Shown here: in pieces, positions 5,701 through 7,415 of the stretch
Numbering within the stretch: the first letter of the stretch is position 1
Layout: the number at the start of each line of letters is the position of its first letter
Origin: Candidatus Eiseniibacteriota bacterium
GTDB taxonomy: Bacteria; Eisenbacteria; RBG-16-71-46
Direction of reading: 5' to 3'
Length of the DNA: 7,415 bases
NCBI GenBank assembly: GCA_005893365.1
Contig: VBPB01000118.1
Span: 1 to 7,415 of the forward strand
Notes under the pieces: generated by a model
Databases searched by the model: none
Told to the model about the DNA's origin: nothing
Seen by the model: the letters and a program-made list of their open reading frames with translations, nothing else
Translations under genes and position numbers: made by a program

Positions 5701-6352
5701 GAGCACCTGCTCGCCGGACAGTGCCACCTTCGCCGGTACGGCCGGGACCGACGTCCAGGGCCTCAACGACGTCTACACGCTGCAGCCGTTCACCGTCGCA
5801 GCGGGCGTGGCCGAGATCCGCGGCGCGCTGGCCTGGACCGGGGCCCCCGCGGTGGACTTGGACCTCTACCTGCTCGATGCGGCCGGCAACACCGTGGCGA
5901 GCGGGGCCACCGCGACCGCCGATCCCGAGGTCGCGACCTACGTGGCGCCCGAGCCGGGCACCTACTCGTGGAAGGTGGTGTCGTTCGACAACGCCGACCC
6001 CAACCAGCCCTACACGGTCACGAGCGTCCAGTGCACCGCCGCGCCGGTCGCGGTCGGGCCGCGGGAGGGCGACCTGACGTTCGCGCTCGAGCAGAACGCC
6101 CCGAATCCGTTCAGCCGCAGTGCGCTCATCCGCTTCGCGACGCCGGCGGCGGGGCCGGTGCAGCTGGCGATCTACGACGTGAGCGGGCGCCGGGTGCGCA
6201 CCCTGATGAGCGGTTGGATGGAGGCCGGACCGCACCAGCGGGTGTGGGATGGCACCACCGACCGGAGCGAACGGGTGCACCCCGGCGTCTACTTCTACCG
6301 CCTCACCGCCGCCGCCGGCACGCGGACGCGGACGATGATCCTGATGCGGTAG
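2792..6352 (+). CDS. Secreted multidomain S8 (subtilisin-family) serine protease with C-terminal sorting domain
   Basis: The 1186-residue product should be exported and degrade proteins outside the cell or at its surface. Domains in order: signal peptide (1 to about 24, cleaved near AFG/A); EF-hand-like loop DQNQNRIDDRIE (30-41); I9-type inhibitory propeptide (about 57-132, with PTDADVAALTATGA); peptidase S8 (about 170-515); FnIII-like domain (about 537-631); an unassigned beta-rich region (635-775); two Ig-like repeats (780-868, 876-961); a PPC-like domain bracketed by Cys973 and Cys1081; and a FlgD-Ig/type IX-like sorting domain (about 1097-1186) with NAPNPFSRSALIRF, YDVSGRRVRTL and GVYFYRL. 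The catalytic set is complete: Asp181 (GIIDTGVND), His236 (YHATHVAG), oxyanion Asn353 (ASGNDS) and Ser441 (NGTSMATP). The usual HGTH around the histidine is HATH. The gap between Asp and His, 55 residues, is longer than in classical subtilisin. The gene stands alone between a 208-base leader and a convergent stem-loop region. Protease assignment is near certain; substrate is unknown. Confidence 0.96.
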   Translation: MGRLKLVFTAAALALVAAAVPAFGATWIWDQNQNRIDDRIEAVNLNGLAAAHVGNDLNGRLILFVYPEATPLEYGVYVGYDHPPTDADVAALTATGARLLWRPRYIDYLRARASFAQVQALAALAHVRRVEGWQAMYPFNDNATRTLRARDSQGGVGAGMFPSVWRQLGLTGRGIVVGIIDTGVNDQASGAYPGHVSLRGKFVGGGDFSNPDATLNTPPESSMNPQNTADPLGDYHATHVAGTAIGTGGPEGILDAGSEPGRYAGMAPDARLVDCKALSDAGVGGGASEALEWCIAHRFTDWGTDATGADYRGVQVVNMSLGGTSASDGTDADAVEVNAATRAGIAVCVASGNDSKTAYMPSPAAADLAITVGALQDANSLPHVDDIVASYSNEGPRMSDGDTDHFDEMKPAVLGSGSDIVSALGDPTTDGTHYHNINGTSMATPTIAGLCALILQANPRLTPIELRAVLENTAEHRTDHGKQPPSAADPFHLDPNYHPSWGWGEPDAYAAAKEALDPATTQVIAEGATASVVGGQLEDAVRWTTQREIGVASFRVYRANDVNGFAGDFVAASPPVFPVGQAQIERTTNRTHYAWTDVDPGLTPGEAFWYQVRWIDGQAREHTEPAFRITTDVPPVRARVRWVISHEALDNDIFARFGSGTNPDVAAFQRPCGGTSSADSVRVVTPAGFGGGIRRYYFHADLTDADLVGDFLPPAAANPWFLAVLEKGFVNTEGLVDSFSVTVYDGATATTLRAPNPSTATAEGQTTTFWIPADPVTTPNHTPVLDPIGGRTAYEGIPLTIQARATDPDGQAVTYSAASLPPGAHIGASSGTFTWTPSYGRAGNYTVAIRATDPQLARDEEQVPITVVARAPGSNSPPALDPLEDHTTHAGTTMSFGLSAHDAENNPLGFTAYGAPPRATLDAVSGAFAWSPGLGEVGTYAVRFRVTDTAGAYDEQTVLLTSTTGTPMAPSTCSPDSATFAGTAGTDVQGLNDVYTLQPFTVAAGVAEIRGALAWTGAPAVDLDLYLLDAAGNTVASGATATADPEVATYVAPEPGTYSWKVVSFDNADPNQPYTVTSVQCTAAPVAVGPREGDLTFALEQNAPNPFSRSALIRFATPAAGPVQLAIYDVSGRRVRTLMSGWMEAGPHQRVWDGTTDRSERVHPGVYFYRLTAAAGTRTRTMILMR
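5129..5674 (+). repeat. Two tandem Ig-like (cadherin/He_PIG-type) repeats within the protease
   Basis: Protein residues 780-868 and 876-961 share one pattern. Each opens with PxLDPxxxxxxxxG and a strand, follows with an Asp-rich turn (ATDPDG; AHDAENN), then SGxFxWxP, a Gly-x-Tyr-x-Val strand (GNYTVAIRATD; GTYAVRFRVTD) and a closing VxxT strand. Such modules are usual spacers or carbohydrate- and protein-binding modules in large secreted bacterial proteins. The copies have diverged and no long exact DNA repeat was noticed. Confidence 0.75.
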
Positions 6353-6360
6353 TCACGATC

Positions 6361-6398
6361 CTGGGGCGGCGTCCGCCTACCCTAGCCGCCGACCCCAG
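6361..6398 (+). terminator. Stem-loop just after the protease stop codon, probable terminator
   Basis: CTGGGG-CGGCG (6361-6371) pairs with CGCCG-A-CCCCAG (6387-6398). This makes an 11-bp stem with one bulged A and a 15-base loop, starting 8 bases after the TAG at 6350-6352. The stem is strong but no T-run follows, so termination is likely rather than certain. A 10-base palindrome GGAGCGCTCC (6404-6413) follows. Confidence 0.55.
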
Positions 6399-6439
6399 CC
6401 ACCGGAGCGCTCCAGCGAGGGGGCGTTCCGCAGGCGCGG

Positions 6440-6463
6440 GCCACCTCATCTCTCCGAGGTGGC
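6440..6463. terminator. Stem-loop in the convergent region, possible bidirectional terminator
   Basis: GCCACCTC (6440-6447) and GAGGTGGC (6456-6463) form a perfect 8-bp stem with an 8-base loop. It lies midway between the two converging genes, where a two-way terminator would sit. Only a short TTT (6471-6473) follows on the plus strand. Confidence 0.45.
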
Positions 6464-6482
6464 TCCGCCGTTTGTGGCCGCC

Positions 6483-6507
6483 GCGACCGACGCCAGACGC
6501 CGGTCGC
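6483..6507 (-). terminator. Stem-loop downstream of the rhomboid gene, possible terminator
   Basis: GCGACCG (6483-6489) pairs perfectly with CGGTCGC (6501-6507) around an 11-base loop. It begins 19 bases beyond the rhomboid stop (6527-6529, minus strand). No U-tract follows on the minus strand. Confidence 0.4.
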
Positions 6508-6526
6508 TGCCGGTGATGCGCGGCAC

Positions 6527-7345
6527 TCAGCCGGCCCCGAGGCCGCTGCGCACCGCGAGCGCCAGCGAGACCGCGAGCGCCAGCCCCGCGACGGACCCCA
6601 GCACGCGCATCGCGGCGCCGGAGGCGGGGCCGCCGAGCCGCGGGCTGATCGGGATGAGGGTGCCGAGCACGCCGCCCGCGACCAGGCCGGCCGCGTGCGC
6701 GGCGTTGTCGGTGGCGTGGCGCGTGAACCCGGCGGCGAAGCCCTGGCCGAGCAGGAACAGGAGCGAGCCGGCCAGCGCCCGCGCGCGCCCCGGCGCCAGC
6801 CGGTGGCGCAGGCGGAACGCGCCGACCAGCAGTGCTCCGCCCAGCGCGAAGATCGCCCCCGAGGCGCCGACGCTGACGCTGAGCCCGCCCATGGTGTGGG
6901 ACGCGCGCCACAGCAGGCTCGCGAGCGAGGCCATGGCACCGCCCAGGGCGTAGACCACCCAGAAGCCGCCGCGCGCGAAGACGCGCTCGACCGCGGGCCC
7001 CACCACCAGCATGGTCGCGGCGTTGAAGAAGATGTGCGCGGCCCCGGCGTGCAGGAACGTCGAGGCCAGCAGGCGCCACGCGGTCGCGCGCAGGCCGAGC
7101 CCGGGAGCGCTCCCGCCCCAGGCGACGAGCGGGTCCAGGTCGCCGACCTGCCCCCGCAGCGCCAGCGTGGCGAACACGCCCGCCCAGGCGAGGACCAGCA
7201 GCATCGTGCCCCAGGGCGGGATGTCGCCCACCGAGGACCACAGCTCGACCGGCGGGCGCTCGTCCGGATCGGGCGGCAGCTCGCCGAGCTCAGGCTCGAG
7301 GTCGGCGTCGAGCTCGGGCGGCTCGCCGTCGGGGGGGAGCGTCAT
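6527..7345 (-). CDS. Rhomboid-family intramembrane serine protease
   Basis: The 272-residue product belongs to the rhomboid family (S54), membrane-embedded proteases that cut transmembrane segments of other proteins. Key motifs are present: WRLLASTFLHAGAAHIFFN (90-108), with His104 and Asn108 in the HxxxN oxyanion region; the catalytic serine in GASG (Ser162); and the catalytic histidine in DNAAHAAG (His217). About seven hydrophobic segments are visible, including a last one near 245-266 after the catalytic core. Residues 1-35 are an acidic, proline-rich tail (many Glu and Asp, ending around ELWSSVG), probably cytoplasmic and disordered. The ATG at 7343-7345 has no Shine-Dalgarno upstream, but a TATCCT hexamer lies 7 bases before it, suggesting a leaderless mRNA. 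The gene converges on the large protease with 174 bases between, so the two are unlikely to be co-transcribed. Substrate is unknown. Confidence 0.94.
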   Translation of the reverse strand: MTLPPDGEPPELDADLEPELGELPPDPDERPPVELWSSVGDIPPWGTMLLVLAWAGVFATLALRGQVGDLDPLVAWGGSAPGLGLRATAWRLLASTFLHAGAAHIFFNAATMLVVGPAVERVFARGGFWVVYALGGAMASLASLLWRASHTMGGLSVSVGASGAIFALGGALLVGAFRLRHRLAPGRARALAGSLLFLLGQGFAAGFTRHATDNAAHAAGLVAGGVLGTLIPISPRLGGPASGAAMRVLGSVAGLALAVSLALAVRSGLGAG

Positions 7346-7352
7346 CCCGCGG

Positions 7353-7358
7353 AGGATA
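7353..7358 (-). promoter_or_regulatory. Candidate -10 element (TATCCT) for a leaderless rhomboid transcript
   Basis: On the minus strand the hexamer TATCCT ends 7 bases before the rhomboid ATG. The distance predicts transcription starting at or next to the start codon, which would explain the missing Shine-Dalgarno. The same hexamer and spacing occur before the gene at 752. No good -35 is visible. Confidence 0.4.
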
Positions 7359-7415
7359 GCAGCGTCACCGCTCGCCGCTCATCGGGCCGAGACGCCCGCG
7401 GCCGCCCCGAAGGGC

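Noticed and set aside
6459..6953. Plus-strand 164-codon frame opposite the rhomboid gene
   Set aside because: It has no recognisable motif and is antisense to an established gene.
6303..7241. 312-codon minus-strand frame overlapping the rhomboid gene
   Set aside because: The rhomboid frame carries the catalytic motifs; this one is Arg/Ala/Gly-rich with no membrane pattern.
6527..7345. Rhomboid as a rhombosortase partner of the neighbouring secreted protease
   Set aside because: Rhombosortase substrates end in a GlyGly-CTERM tail with a transmembrane helix and basic cluster; the protease here ends in a FlgD-Ig/type IX-like domain with no such helix.
7379..7415. Possible C-terminal fragment of another minus-strand gene at the right edge, ending in TGA at 7379-7381
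   Set aside because: Only 11 codons are visible and a second minus-strand frame is also open there, so a coding call cannot be supported.

Overview
The window is about 7.4 kb of very GC-rich bacterial DNA, roughly 70% by eye, and holds six protein-coding genes. I see no rRNA, tRNA, CRISPR array, insertion sequence or phage gene. Two secreted proteins end in, or run into, a C-terminal domain of the FlgD-Ig/type IX-like sorting kind: an NPF block, then a 'YDVSGRRVR' strand, then 'GVYFYRL' near the end. That domain in such GC-rich DNA fits Candidatus Eisenbacteria or a related FCB-group lineage such as Gemmatimonadota or Latescibacterota. This is inference from protein style only.

Layout, left to right. 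(1) Positions 1-584, minus strand: the N-terminal 194 codons of a secreted cysteine-containing protein. It is cut by the window edge just as its C-terminal sorting domain begins. (2) A divergent intergenic region of 167 bp. (3) 752-1255, plus: a small four-helix membrane protein rich in histidines. (4) 1416-1736 and 1774-2583, plus: a probable two-gene unit. The first gene encodes a short pilin-like membrane-anchored protein with no prepilin peptidase site. The second encodes a four-helix membrane protein with a GGDEF-type domain whose GGDEF motif has decayed to DDGRF. A sigma-28-like promoter candidate lies ahead of the pair. (5) 2792-6352, plus: a 1186-residue secreted multidomain subtilisin-family (S8) protease with signal peptide, EF-hand-like loop, I9-type propeptide, catalytic domain, FnIII-like domain, two Ig-like repeats, PPC-like domain and sorting domain. 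(6) 6353-6526: a convergent intergenic region with three stem-loops. (7) 6527-7345, minus: a rhomboid-family intramembrane serine protease with an acidic proline-rich N-terminal tail.

How the genes relate. Most look like independent transcription units: they are divergent, convergent or well separated. The exception is the 1416/1774 pair, which is close-spaced with strong ribosome binding sites. The recurring theme is the cell envelope and secretion, with two exported sorting-domain proteins, two other small membrane proteins, a membrane-bound degenerate signalling domain and an intramembrane protease. I do not see a clear defence or biosynthetic system. The least ordinary parts are the pilin-like/degenerate-GGDEF pair with its promoter candidate, and the two genes that have a TATCCT hexamer 7-8 nt before the ATG and no Shine-Dalgarno sequence, suggesting leaderless transcripts.
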